Assembly (NCBI GenBank): GCA_946221915.1
Contig: CAMIKG010000072.1
Span: forward strand, 1 to 21,840
Direction of reading: 5' to 3'
Source of the DNA: an uncultured Erwinia sp.
GTDB taxonomy: Bacteria > Pseudomonadota > Gammaproteobacteria > Enterobacterales > Enterobacteriaceae
Length of the DNA: 21,840 bases
Shown: in pieces, positions 13,882 through 21,840 of the stretch
How the letters are laid out: the number at the start of each line of letters is the position of its first letter
Numbering within the stretch: position 1 is the stretch's first letter
Program-made: the position numbers and the translations under genes
Notes under the pieces: model-generated
The model's input: only the letters and a program-made list of their open reading frames with translations
Told to the model about the DNA's origin: nothing
Databases searched by the model: none

Positions 13882-16203
13882 TCATTCAACAGTAAAAGAC
13901 GCAGCGGCAACCTGTCCAGCCTCATCCAGTACACTGAGCTGGTAGATGCCGGGTTTTGCCAGCGCTAAGCGTAGTGCATGCGCACCATTGTCACTCTCCA
14001 GCGGCTCACCATTGAGGAACCACCAGCGTTGATTTCCCTGGCCTCCCTGCGCCCCAGGCGTCACCGTCAGCGCAGGCTGACCGGGCAAGCGATGCAAAAT
14101 CTGCCCCTCGCGCAGACCAGTTAAAATCAGAGGAACCGCATTGCCGTGCGTCAGCGGAGGACAGAGCGCATTTACCGGCGGCAGACGACTGACGCGCTGT
14201 TCACTGCGCGGTAGCCACGGTTCCAGCGGCAATGGCCATAGCAATACGGTTTCTGCTCGCGCGCCGTTGCAATCGGCCGCCACACGCTCCCCTGCCTCAT
14301 TCAACCAGACAGGGAACTGGAGACCGGAAATACTCTCCTGGCCCGGCGCCAGTAACGTGGGCGGAATAGTCTCGTTAACGATCCAGCTCTGGCGACGCTG
14401 GCGACAATTTGCATCACCAGGCGGCAGTGGCTGCCCACCCGGCCAGCATATCGTGGCGACACTAACGGACGGCGGACGCGCATCGCCAGGCTGCACCCTG
14501 CCGCGTAGTGCGGGCGATGCCATCAATAAATGGTGCAGCTGGTTTAAAATTGGTACTGCACTGGCATTGCCATACTGCCCGGCGACTGGCGTGCCGTCCG
14601 GGCGTCCCACCCAGACGCCAATCAAATAACGCGCATCAACGCCAATCGCCCAGGCATCGCGGTAGCCATAGCTGGTGCCGGTTTTCCATGCCAGCGGCGT
14701 TATCGCCGGACGATCGCTATCCGCCTGCGGCTGCGCTTCACCGGCGAGAATACGGCGGATCACCCAGGCCGCACCTGGCGACATCAATGGGCGTTCTGTA
14801 AGTGGCTGATCGGGCTGAAAGCGCAATGCCGCAACGTTGCCATGGCGGGCAAACACGCTGTATGCCGCGACCACCTCATCCATACGGGTCCCCGTACCGC
14901 CGAGCACCAGCGACAGATTCGGCTCTGCCGTCGCAGGAAAACGCAAAGGAATGCCAGCACTTCGCATAGCGGCGGTAAAGCGTTTCGGCCCATAAGCATC
15001 AAGCAGCTGCACCGCAGGAAGATTCAGCGAACGCGACAGCGCCTCACTGGCGCTTACCGGACCATGAAATCCGCTGTCAAAATTCCCCGGGCGGTAATCA
15101 CCGAAACGGCGTGGGACATCCTGCAACAGCGACTCGGCGTGAATCAGCCCATCGTCAACCGCCATGCCGTAGACAAAGGGCTTCAGAATCGAGCCTGGGG
15201 AACGCACGCTGCTAATCATGTCGACATGACCAAAACGGCTGTCGTCATTCAAATCAACCGAGCCAACATAACCGCGCACTTTCATGCTGGTGTGATCGAC
15301 CACCAGCAGTGCCAGCGACGTCCGCGGTGGCAGCTGATTTTTCCAGCCCTGCGCCAGGGATTCCAGCTGTCGCTGTAGTGACGCGTTTATGGTGGAGGTC
15401 ACCTTCTGCTCCGCAGATTGTGCAATCAGCCGGCGCGCTAACAGCGGCGCCAGCTCCGGCATCTGACGCGGAGCCAGCCACACCGGCTCCGCAAACAGTT
15501 CGTTAACCTGCTGTTTCGGCCATACCTGATAATCAATCATGCGCTGCAACACTTTATTGCGCGCCGCCTGGGCACGCTGCGGCCAGCGATCCGGCCGCAG
15601 GCGGCTCGGCGCCTGTGGCAGTACCGCCATTAATGCCGCTTCACTGCGCGTCATCAGCGACGGCCCTTTGCCCAGCCATGCCCAGCTGGCCGCGCCAATA
15701 CCTTCAATCGTACCGCCAAAGGGTGCGCGGTTGAGATACAGCGTCAGGATCTCTGTTTTCGACAGATGCCACTCCAGCTGTAATGCACGCCACACCTGAC
15801 GCAGCTTACCGGGCAACGTACGCGGCTGCGGATCGATCAGTCGCGCCACCTGCATTGTCAGGGTGCTGCCGCCAGAGACAATTTCACCGCCAGTAATATC
15901 CTGCCAGGCGGCGCGCACGATGGCGAACGGATTGACGCCCGGGTGTTGCCAGAACCAGCGGTCTTCGTAAGTAAGCAGCGCCTGCAGATACAAGGGTGAC
16001 ACTTCATCAGGTGTGACCGGGTAGCGCCAGATGCCTTCACGATCGGCAAAGCGCCACAACGGCGTGCCATCTTCCGCCACTACCACGCGTGCAGGTGCCA
16101 CCTGTTGCAGCGGTAGCGGAAACAGCCTGTCAGCCAGTAACAACGCGATAATCAACGCCAGTGGTAATACCCCCCAGCGCAGTACAGCAAAGACTCTCTT
16201 CAT
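13882..16203 (-). CDS. pbpC: Penicillin-binding protein 1C
   Basis: PBP1C is a bifunctional class A-type penicillin-binding protein anchored in the inner membrane, with a glycosyltransferase family 51 domain and a transpeptidase domain. From ATG 16201-16203 it has 773 residues (E. coli 770). It has a membrane segment at about 9-26 and the glycosyltransferase motifs YEDRWFWQHPG (catalytic E80) and GGSTLTMQVAR (111-121). The transpeptidase motifs are S338-x-x-K341 (SILK), S392-L-N394 and KTGTS (507-511). The C-terminal PBP1C-specific domain follows. A longer frame to 16293 would start inside yfhM and add a non-conserved extension. It follows yfhM by 34 bases. These genes are neighbours in many bacteria, and PBP1C is proposed to repair cell wall when YfhM traps attacking proteases. 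Confidence 0.96.
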   Translation of the reverse strand: MKRVFAVLRWGVLPLALIIALLLADRLFPLPLQQVAPARVVVAEDGTPLWRFADREGIWRYPVTPDEVSPLYLQALLTYEDRWFWQHPGVNPFAIVRAAWQDITGGEIVSGGSTLTMQVARLIDPQPRTLPGKLRQVWRALQLEWHLSKTEILTLYLNRAPFGGTIEGIGAASWAWLGKGPSLMTRSEAALMAVLPQAPSRLRPDRWPQRAQAARNKVLQRMIDYQVWPKQQVNELFAEPVWLAPRQMPELAPLLARRLIAQSAEQKVTSTINASLQRQLESLAQGWKNQLPPRTSLALLVVDHTSMKVRGYVGSVDLNDDSRFGHVDMISSVRSPGSILKPFVYGMAVDDGLIHAESLLQDVPRRFGDYRPGNFDSGFHGPVSASEALSRSLNLPAVQLLDAYGPKRFTAAMRSAGIPLRFPATAEPNLSLVLGGTGTRMDEVVAAYSVFARHGNVAALRFQPDQPLTERPLMSPGAAWVIRRILAGEAQPQADSDRPAITPLAWKTGTSYGYRDAWAIGVDARYLIGVWVGRPDGTPVAGQYGNASAVPILNQLHHLLMASPALRGRVQPGDARPPSVSVATICWPGGQPLPPGDANCRQRRQSWIVNETIPPTLLAPGQESISGLQFPVWLNEAGERVAADCNGARAETVLLWPLPLEPWLPRSEQRVSRLPPVNALCPPLTHGNAVPLILTGLREGQILHRLPGQPALTVTPGAQGGQGNQRWWFLNGEPLESDNGAHALRLALAKPGIYQLSVLDEAGQVAAASFTVE

Positions 16204-16240
16204 CAGTGACCGCGCCCGAGTGACCGGGCGCTTCTCCTCA
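16204..16240 (-). promoter_or_regulatory. Hairpin between Shine-Dalgarno and pbpC start
   Basis: Directly after the yfhM TGA comes GGAGAA (16237-16232). Then GCGCCCG (16231-16225) and CGGGCGC (16218-16212) form a 7-bp GC stem with a 6-base loop, followed by 8 bases and the pbpC ATG. With the hairpin unfolded the GGAG is too far from the ATG; folded, the spacing becomes about normal. Confidence 0.5.
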
Positions 16241-19200
16241 GCGTACGTTAAGTCGCTCTGGCGTCGCGCCCAGCGCGCGCCACTGCGGTACATACATCGA
16301 TTCCACCTGTGGCGCTGGCACCTGGTAACTGCCCGGCGTCACCGCTCGCGCCAGATACAATAACGTCACCGGTCGATAGCCATCGATATCCACCGCAGCA
16401 ACAAAACGGTCATCACGAAACTCAAGGTGTTTAATGCTGGCCTGCTGCATATCCGCCATCAGTTCCTGCACATCTGCTGCGCTTTCGCCAAGGCTGGCGC
16501 TGCTGTCGCTCAGGTTCTGGTTTTCCAGCTCCAGACCCGCAGGCAGCAGATCAACCACCAGCGCATCCGGCACGCGCTCGTGTGCCGACACTTTCAGCGC
16601 CACCAGCACCAGTTCGCCACTCTTCATATCCGCGAGCGACTTCTCTTTGCCGTCGAGCCCGAGATAACTGCGGCTGATATTCAGATTGTTACTGACCGGC
16701 TGCGGTGCATTCTGCGGATACCCCACCACATCCAGGCGCGCATACAGATTTCCGCTACCGGTATTACTCAGCGTCACTCCGCTGGCCAGCTGTTCGGGTA
16801 ACAGCAGCGTGTTACTGGTAGCGGAACCACTAAGAGGTGATGGATCACTATTTAGCGTGGCTTGCCAGCGGATGCTGGTGGAGGAGAGCAGATTTTTTCC
16901 GGCCAGGAACAACGCATTATTTTCCTGCGTGGACAACCAGCGTTTGCCGTTAAGCTGCTGCGACAACTGAATGAGCAATCGATCCTGTTCATCCGGCAGC
17001 AGTTTATTTTCCGCCAGCAGGTTAAGCACCAGCGCGTGATCGCGCAACTCACTGCCGTAATCCTCCAGCCAGACATTCTCTGCAGGTCGTGAAGCATTAA
17101 TCCCCTGGCTAATCAGTTCGCTGGCGCGCGGCGCATCGCCCATTAATTTCAGTGCGATACCCAGCTGTACCCGTGCAAGCCCGGTTTTCGCACTGGCTTT
17201 TTTCTCAAATAGCGCACGCAGCATACCCAGCGGCGCTTTCTGCTGACGAGCCAGTACTAATGCGGCATAGGCCTGCACGCTAAAACGTGCCCCCGCCGCA
17301 TCGTTGCTGTAGTAGACCTCAATTTGCTTATCATCCTGCAGATAGCGCAGTAATCGCTGGTTTGCCCGTTCAAGCACTGCAGGGGAAACGCTGTACCCCT
17401 GCGCGCTGGCGCGAATCAGGAAATCTGTCACATAGGCCGTAAGCCAGAACTCTTCCGGACTCTCTTTGCTCCACAATCCAAAGCCACCGTTGTAGCGCTG
17501 CATGCCCGCAAGGCGATCAATACCAACTTCAATCGCTTCACGTCGCGCCGCATCACTGCTGCCCTTGATGCCCAGTGCGGTCAGCTGCGCCTGACTGGTA
17601 TAGAGCGATGGCCAGAGACCACTGGCGGTCTGCTCCAGACAGCCATACGGATAGGCATAGAGTTCACTAATATAGCGAGCAAGATTAAGTGGTGGACGGT
17701 TGCCCAGCGCCAGCTGCGCCTGTAACGTCGCCGGTGCCAGGCCACTCAGCGCCTCGGCGGGCACATTCCATGGCTCCCCGTTGCGGATCACCGCAGCGAA
17801 ATTACGGGTTTCCGCTGGCCACGCCGGACGAACGCCAATTTGCCAGCTGTGATGGACAGGATTGACGGTCTCGCCCGGCAGATTAATGCCGCTGATATCG
17901 GCGCTAATTTCACCGTCACCAAAGCCGTCAAGCGCGGTAACCGGCACAAATATCGTAGTGCGTTGCCCCGCTTTTAGTGAGACTGTTTGTGTATCTGCAC
18001 CCTCAAGCTTGATTAACCCCTGCGAGTTCAGCTTCAGGGTGAGCGTTTGCGGCACCCCGGAAAGGTTAGAGAGCTCCAGCGCCAGACGGGCGCGATCCCC
18101 GCCCGCCATAAAGCGCGGAGTCGCCAGTTCACTGATTAGCGGTGCGGCCACCACCAGCTTCTGTTCACCCTTGCCAAAGCTGTCGTCACTCCATGCCTGC
18201 GCCATCAGCCGCAGTTCGCCGTTAAAGTCAGGGATCGGCAATTCAACCTGCCCCTGTCCTTGTTCATCCAGCGTCACTGGCAATGCCTGCTGCGCCACAA
18301 TATTAACGTGGGTGACCGGCTTTTTACCGCCGCGCGTCAGTGCATCATCTTCATCACTGTCGCCGCCAAAACGTAACGTCGCCTGACGCCCCTGGCCTTC
18401 AATCAGCTGGCCATACACATCATATTGATCGGCGTTATAACGTTTACGACCAAAAAAGCTGTCGAACGGATCCGGCGTTTTGTAATCGGTGATATTCAAC
18501 ACACCGCTGTCCACTGCGGACAGCAGCAGGTGGATATTTTTCGGCAGTTCGCCTCCCTGCGCCGCCGCTTTGACTTTTACCTTCAGCGTCTGGTTTGGGC
18601 GGATTTTGGCAGGCGCATCCAGTGTAATATTCAGTTTACGCCCGTCATCCGCCAGTGGCAGATGGAGCAGCCCCACTGCGCGTTTCGGCGTGACCCCTTT
18701 CTCTTTTTCTCCAGGCCTGATTACTAGTGCACTGAGATAGATATCATGACGTCGCCATTCCGTGTTAACTGGCATATCGACGTTAATGCCCCCTGCAGGC
18801 ACATCGATCTCCTGCCACCAGAGTGGCCCGTTACTGGACTCCAGCATCAGGTAACCTTTTCCTGCCGCAGGCGCTTCAATATGCACACTGGCTTTTTCGC
18901 CGGGACGGTAAGCCGGTTTATCGAGTTTAAGCTTGACCTGATCCGGACGCAGCGCACCGCTGCCCGCGGTATTATCCTGCCAGCTATAGCCCGCCCAGAA
19001 GCGAATGCTGCTTATCGCCGGAGTATCACCACTGCGCACTTCGAGACGATATGAACCCCAGTCCACCGGGAATTCCACCCGCGCCACTCCGTCTGCATTG
19101 ATGTTAATCTGACGCTGATCCTCCACCAGATCTTTCTGGTCGTAGCGCGACTGCCAGCCTTCACCGTCAGAGAAACTCCAGTAATAATCGCGGCGTTCGC

Positions 19201-21199
19201 GGATCAGACGAACATCGACATCCTGCGCCGCCAGCTTTTCACCACGCGCATTCGCCAGCACGATATCAAAGGCAGCATTGCTGCCTTCTTCCACCATTGG
19301 CTGGCTGCGATAGCTGTCGCTGCGGTAGTCATAGACATCTTTGTTGCCAAATAATGGACGAATACCCGGCAGCGTATCTGCAGGCCAAATCGCCTGACTG
19401 ACGCGGCGGGTTACCGGACGGCCGCCGCTCTCCAGCAGACTGGCCTGCAGAATGAGATTTATCGGTGAATGTACATCTTTCCAGTCTGACGCCACGGCGA
19501 CATCCGCATCGCCCTGTGCATCTAATGTCAGATCAATTTCATCAAGGCTGCGTTTCACGCCCTGCTCATCAATATCACCGAACTGATAACCCGGCAGCGC
19601 GGCAACGGCATCACGTTTCGGGCGCAGGAATAGCTGCCCCTGCAGGCGGTTGCCAGCCGCAGGGGCACCATATAGATAGCGGCCATTGACGTTGAACGAC
19701 ACATCATCAGCAGGTTGCAGCGGCTCATCACTGGCTTTCAGCGTCAGAGCCATACGCTCCGGCAGGAAATCCTCTACGTTAAACCGCCAGCTACGCGGGC
19801 GATCGTCACCAGTATTCACCCGCAGCGTCCAGCCACCGGTAGCTGCTGCGTCGGGCAAAGAGAAACGATACTGATAAAGGCCATTTTCCGCCTGCCAGAC
19901 CTGAGTACGCGCCACTTCGCCATCCGGTTTTACCACTTCCAGCCGCAGCGGTTGCGCGGGCACTGGTTTACCATCAGCATCGCGCAACAGCGCATTGACG
20001 ATGACCGTTTCTCCCGGGCGATACAAATCTCGCGGCCCAAAGATAAACAGTTGCTTGTCATACCCTTCAGGACCCGCGACGGCGAACTCTGCCAGATCCA
20101 GCGCCGGACGGCTGAGATCCAGTAGCGTGGTTTGCTGATCTTTAGTTGCCAGCAACAATTTTGCTTTGGTGCCAGCCTTGAGTTGCGCATGTCCCTGCTT
20201 ATCGCTTGTGACCTGCTGCAACGTTTGTCCTTTTTCATCCAGCAGAGTCAGTGTGATGTCAGACAGCGCCGCACCATTTTCCAGGCTCTGGCTGAAGACA
20301 TCCATCTGCGTCGGGAAATGATGCAGCGACAAACCAATATCACTCAGAGTAAACAGCGTCGCGGCATTACTGTAGTTATAAGAACCCGCTTTTTTCATCA
20401 CCGCCAGATAAACACCGGGCTGTTTGAACGCGTCGATATTCCCCAGCGGCAGCAACATCTTTTCCCGGGTGTTGCGCGCAGGATTAAGATCAAAACGGCC
20501 GCTGTAGACCAGATCGGTTTTCTTCAGCAGCTCTTCCGATTGCCAGCTTTGCAGGCTATTGCCATATTCCCAGGATGAGATAAATGAGGTTAAAGAGGCC
20601 GGTTTAACACGGAAGAAATCGACATCCACGCTGGCGACATTCAGCGCCAGAACCGGTAATCCCTGAACCACACGCGTGGGCAGCAGTGAGCCGCGGCTGG
20701 CGAAACCGACCATGGGTTCCACATCGCGGGTGGTAATTTCCTGCTCAACCGCCTGTTGCAGCTGTGCACCATTGGCGGCCTTCAGGCCACTGTCGACGCT
20801 GGCGATCAGCTTGCGATTGGGTTCGAGATGGCGAAAACGCAATTCACGATGATTTGGCGACAACTCCCAGCCGCCATCGGGCGCGCCGCTTTTACTGTCT
20901 ACCAGATGCAGTTTCTGCGCGAAATCTTGCTTGTCATCGAGCGCAACGGAGAATGTCGCGACCAGAGCACTGGCGCCATCCAGCTGCACCTCGGAGATAT
21001 CCACCACCGTCAGCGGCTTGCCTTTATCACGCTCCGCTTCCGCCGCCTTTTGCGCAGCAGTGGATGCGGACTGTTGTGGTGCCGCATTTTTTTCTGCTGC
21101 CGCCGTCGCCGGCGTTTGCTGATTGTTATTATCGCAACCCGCCAGCAGCGCCAGCACCAGGAACGCCGCCGCGCGCGACCCCATTCTCAACCCAAACAT
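16238..21199 (-). CDS. yfhM: Alpha-2-macroglobulin-like lipoprotein YfhM (ECAM)
   Basis: YfhM is a very large periplasmic protease trap of the bacterial alpha-2-macroglobulin family. I start it at ATG 21197-21199, which has a GGAGAG site. The 1653 residues equal the E. coli protein, and the thioester motif CLEQ falls at C1187-Q1190, as reported there. The signal ends in lipobox ALLAGC (C22). Asp at +2 and Asn at +3 predict retention in the inner membrane. Macroglobulin-type beta domains (for example YGPAxG-like GRYLYGAPAAGN and YRPGE repeats) precede the thioester domain (about 1100-1400). A receptor-binding-type C-terminus ends in VESMYVPQWRA. Upstream extension to the TTG at 21220 is unlikely. 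It forms an operon with pbpC. Confidence 0.97.
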   Translation of the reverse strand: MFGLRMGSRAAAFLVLALLAGCDNNNQQTPATAAAEKNAAPQQSASTAAQKAAEAERDKGKPLTVVDISEVQLDGASALVATFSVALDDKQDFAQKLHLVDSKSGAPDGGWELSPNHRELRFRHLEPNRKLIASVDSGLKAANGAQLQQAVEQEITTRDVEPMVGFASRGSLLPTRVVQGLPVLALNVASVDVDFFRVKPASLTSFISSWEYGNSLQSWQSEELLKKTDLVYSGRFDLNPARNTREKMLLPLGNIDAFKQPGVYLAVMKKAGSYNYSNAATLFTLSDIGLSLHHFPTQMDVFSQSLENGAALSDITLTLLDEKGQTLQQVTSDKQGHAQLKAGTKAKLLLATKDQQTTLLDLSRPALDLAEFAVAGPEGYDKQLFIFGPRDLYRPGETVIVNALLRDADGKPVPAQPLRLEVVKPDGEVARTQVWQAENGLYQYRFSLPDAAATGGWTLRVNTGDDRPRSWRFNVEDFLPERMALTLKASDEPLQPADDVSFNVNGRYLYGAPAAGNRLQGQLFLRPKRDAVAALPGYQFGDIDEQGVKRSLDEIDLTLDAQGDADVAVASDWKDVHSPINLILQASLLESGGRPVTRRVSQAIWPADTLPGIRPLFGNKDVYDYRSDSYRSQPMVEEGSNAAFDIVLANARGEKLAAQDVDVRLIRERRDYYWSFSDGEGWQSRYDQKDLVEDQRQININADGVARVEFPVDWGSYRLEVRSGDTPAISSIRFWAGYSWQDNTAGSGALRPDQVKLKLDKPAYRPGEKASVHIEAPAAGKGYLMLESSNGPLWWQEIDVPAGGINVDMPVNTEWRRHDIYLSALVIRPGEKEKGVTPKRAVGLLHLPLADDGRKLNITLDAPAKIRPNQTLKVKVKAAAQGGELPKNIHLLLSAVDSGVLNITDYKTPDPFDSFFGRKRYNADQYDVYGQLIEGQGRQATLRFGGDSDEDDALTRGGKKPVTHVNIVAQQALPVTLDEQGQGQVELPIPDFNGELRLMAQAWSDDSFGKGEQKLVVAAPLISELATPRFMAGGDRARLALELSNLSGVPQTLTLKLNSQGLIKLEGADTQTVSLKAGQRTTIFVPVTALDGFGDGEISADISGINLPGETVNPVHHSWQIGVRPAWPAETRNFAAVIRNGEPWNVPAEALSGLAPATLQAQLALGNRPPLNLARYISELYAYPYGCLEQTASGLWPSLYTSQAQLTALGIKGSSDAARREAIEVGIDRLAGMQRYNGGFGLWSKESPEEFWLTAYVTDFLIRASAQGYSVSPAVLERANQRLLRYLQDDKQIEVYYSNDAAGARFSVQAYAALVLARQQKAPLGMLRALFEKKASAKTGLARVQLGIALKLMGDAPRASELISQGINASRPAENVWLEDYGSELRDHALVLNLLAENKLLPDEQDRLLIQLSQQLNGKRWLSTQENNALFLAGKNLLSSTSIRWQATLNSDPSPLSGSATSNTLLLPEQLASGVTLSNTGSGNLYARLDVVGYPQNAPQPVSNNLNISRSYLGLDGKEKSLADMKSGELVLVALKVSAHERVPDALVVDLLPAGLELENQNLSDSSASLGESAADVQELMADMQQASIKHLEFRDDRFVAAVDIDGYRPVTLLYLARAVTPGSYQVPAPQVESMYVPQWRALGATPERLNVR

Positions 21200-21271
21200 A
21201 CTCTCTCCATGGCATAACAAGCCTGCAAAATGTGAAGGATATTATGGCGGGAAATAGTGAACAGCGACCAG

Positions 21272-21413
21272 GCAAATTTTCTAATTTGCGTGCAATTACG
21301 CAACAATAAGGCGGAATGTTGTGGTCAATGCATTTTTTTACGAGGCGTGTCGTAAAATACATTTAAGATCATTCGCCTAATGCGATTTGTGTTGTGATGA
21401 GCCAGCAAATCGC
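21272..21413. repeat. Cluster of inverted repeats in the yfhM-sseA divergent region
   Basis: Four perfect inverted repeats lie in 142 bases: GCAAATT/AATTTGC (21272-21289, 4-base loop); TTGCGT/ACGCAA (21286-21303, 6-base loop, overlapping the first); TTTTACGA/TCGTAAAA (21336-21357, 6-base loop); and GCGATTTG/CAAATCGC (21382-21413, 16-base loop). They may be operators or leader hairpins. I found no convincing sigma-70 promoter for either gene here. Confidence 0.5.
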
Positions 21414-21463
21414 CCACACTCATTCACAGCATTTCTATGACTCAGACCGATAATGAGGCCGTT

Positions 21464-21840
21464 ATGACCACCTCCTTTTTTGTTACTGCCGAATGGCTTG
21501 CCGAACACATCATTGAAAAGGATGTGCAGGTACTGGATGCACGCATGCTGCCGCCAGGCCAGGAGCAGGTACGCGATATTCAGGCTGAGTATCTGGCAGG
21601 CCACCTGCCTGATGCGCCGTTTTTTGATATTGAAGCGCTTTCCGATCACACCAGTCCCTATCCGCATATGATGCCGCGCGCGGAAACCTTCGCGGTGGCC
21701 ATGCGTGAGATGGGGATTAACGGTGACAAACATCTGGTGGTGTACGACGAAGGCAACCTGTTTTCCGCACCGCGTGCATGGTGGATGCTTCGCGCATTTG
21801 GCGTTAATCAGGTGTCCATTCTGGCGGGCGGACTGGCGGG
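21464..21840 (+). CDS. sseA: 3-mercaptopyruvate sulfurtransferase, 5' part (partial)
   Basis: SseA is a two-domain rhodanese-family enzyme that transfers sulfur from 3-mercaptopyruvate to thiophilic acceptors in the cytoplasm. The window contains the first 125 codons and the frame is open to the end. The translated start, MTTSFFVTAEWLAEHI, and the segments FFDIEALSDHTSP, PRAETFAVAMRE and YDEGNLFSAPRAWWMLR align with the N-terminal inactive rhodanese domain of E. coli SseA. The catalytic Cys loop in the second domain is outside the window. ATG 21464 is preferred because GAGG lies 5 bases upstream and the N-terminus matches. An in-frame ATG at 21437 would add nine residues. The gene diverges from yfhM. 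Confidence 0.95.
   Translation, partial: MTTSFFVTAEWLAEHIIEKDVQVLDARMLPPGQEQVRDIQAEYLAGHLPDAPFFDIEALSDHTSPYPHMMPRAETFAVAMREMGINGDKHLVVYDEGNLFSAPRAWWMLRAFGVNQVSILAGGLA

Noticed and set aside
21437..21463. Upstream in-frame ATG for sseA at 21437
   Set aside because: It has no Shine-Dalgarno sequence and would add nine residues not seen at the E. coli SseA N-terminus.

Overview
This is a stretch of enterobacterial chromosome. Most of it is the conserved der-bamB-yfgM-hisS-ispG-rodZ-rlmN-ndk-pbpC-yfhM-sseA block, all on the minus strand except sseA. Proteins are close in sequence and length to the Escherichia coli versions, but gene content differs: a pilW/pilF lipoprotein gene sits between rlmN and rodZ, and a protealysin operon lies beside xseA. 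This suggests a non-Escherichia member of Enterobacterales, most likely near Pantoea/Erwinia. That placement is inferred from recalled gene order, not from a tree.

Layout. 1-499 is the 3' end of xseA (+). 500-3870 is an accessory segment between xseA and der, where E. coli carries only yfgJ. It holds a protealysin-like M4 metalloprotease with its overlapping emfourin-type inhibitor gene (+). Convergent to these is a two-gene minus-strand unit: a NudK-like Nudix gene broken by an in-frame TAA, and a DUF4406/nucleoside-deoxyribosyltransferase-like gene. Diverging from that unit is a DeoR-family regulator (+). 3874-8663 carries der, bamB, yfgM and hisS (-). 8856-11755 carries ispG, rodZ and pilW (-). 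rlmN and ndk follow with their own signals. 13882-21199 is pbpC-yfhM (-), and sseA begins at 21464 (+) and runs off the window.

How the genes work together. BamB (outer-membrane protein assembly), YfgM (translocon-associated chaperone), RodZ (cell shape), PBP1C and the alpha-2-macroglobulin-like YfhM form an envelope-biogenesis and defence theme. Der, HisS, RlmN, Ndk and IspG are housekeeping. The accessory segment pairs a secreted or released protease with its inhibitor, next to a small, apparently self-regulated nucleotide-metabolism cassette.

Most noteworthy are: the premature stop in the Nudix gene, which lies in an otherwise intact 199-codon frame with a good ribosome binding site; three helically phased CGTGCA repeats inside mirrored overlapping divergent promoters in front of the DeoR gene; the protealysin-emfourin operon; and a GC hairpin between the Shine-Dalgarno sequence and the start codon of pbpC. 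No tRNA, rRNA, CRISPR array, insertion sequence or prophage was seen. No gap exceeds 300 bases without a gene; the largest is the 264-base yfhM-sseA divergent region, which holds several inverted repeats.
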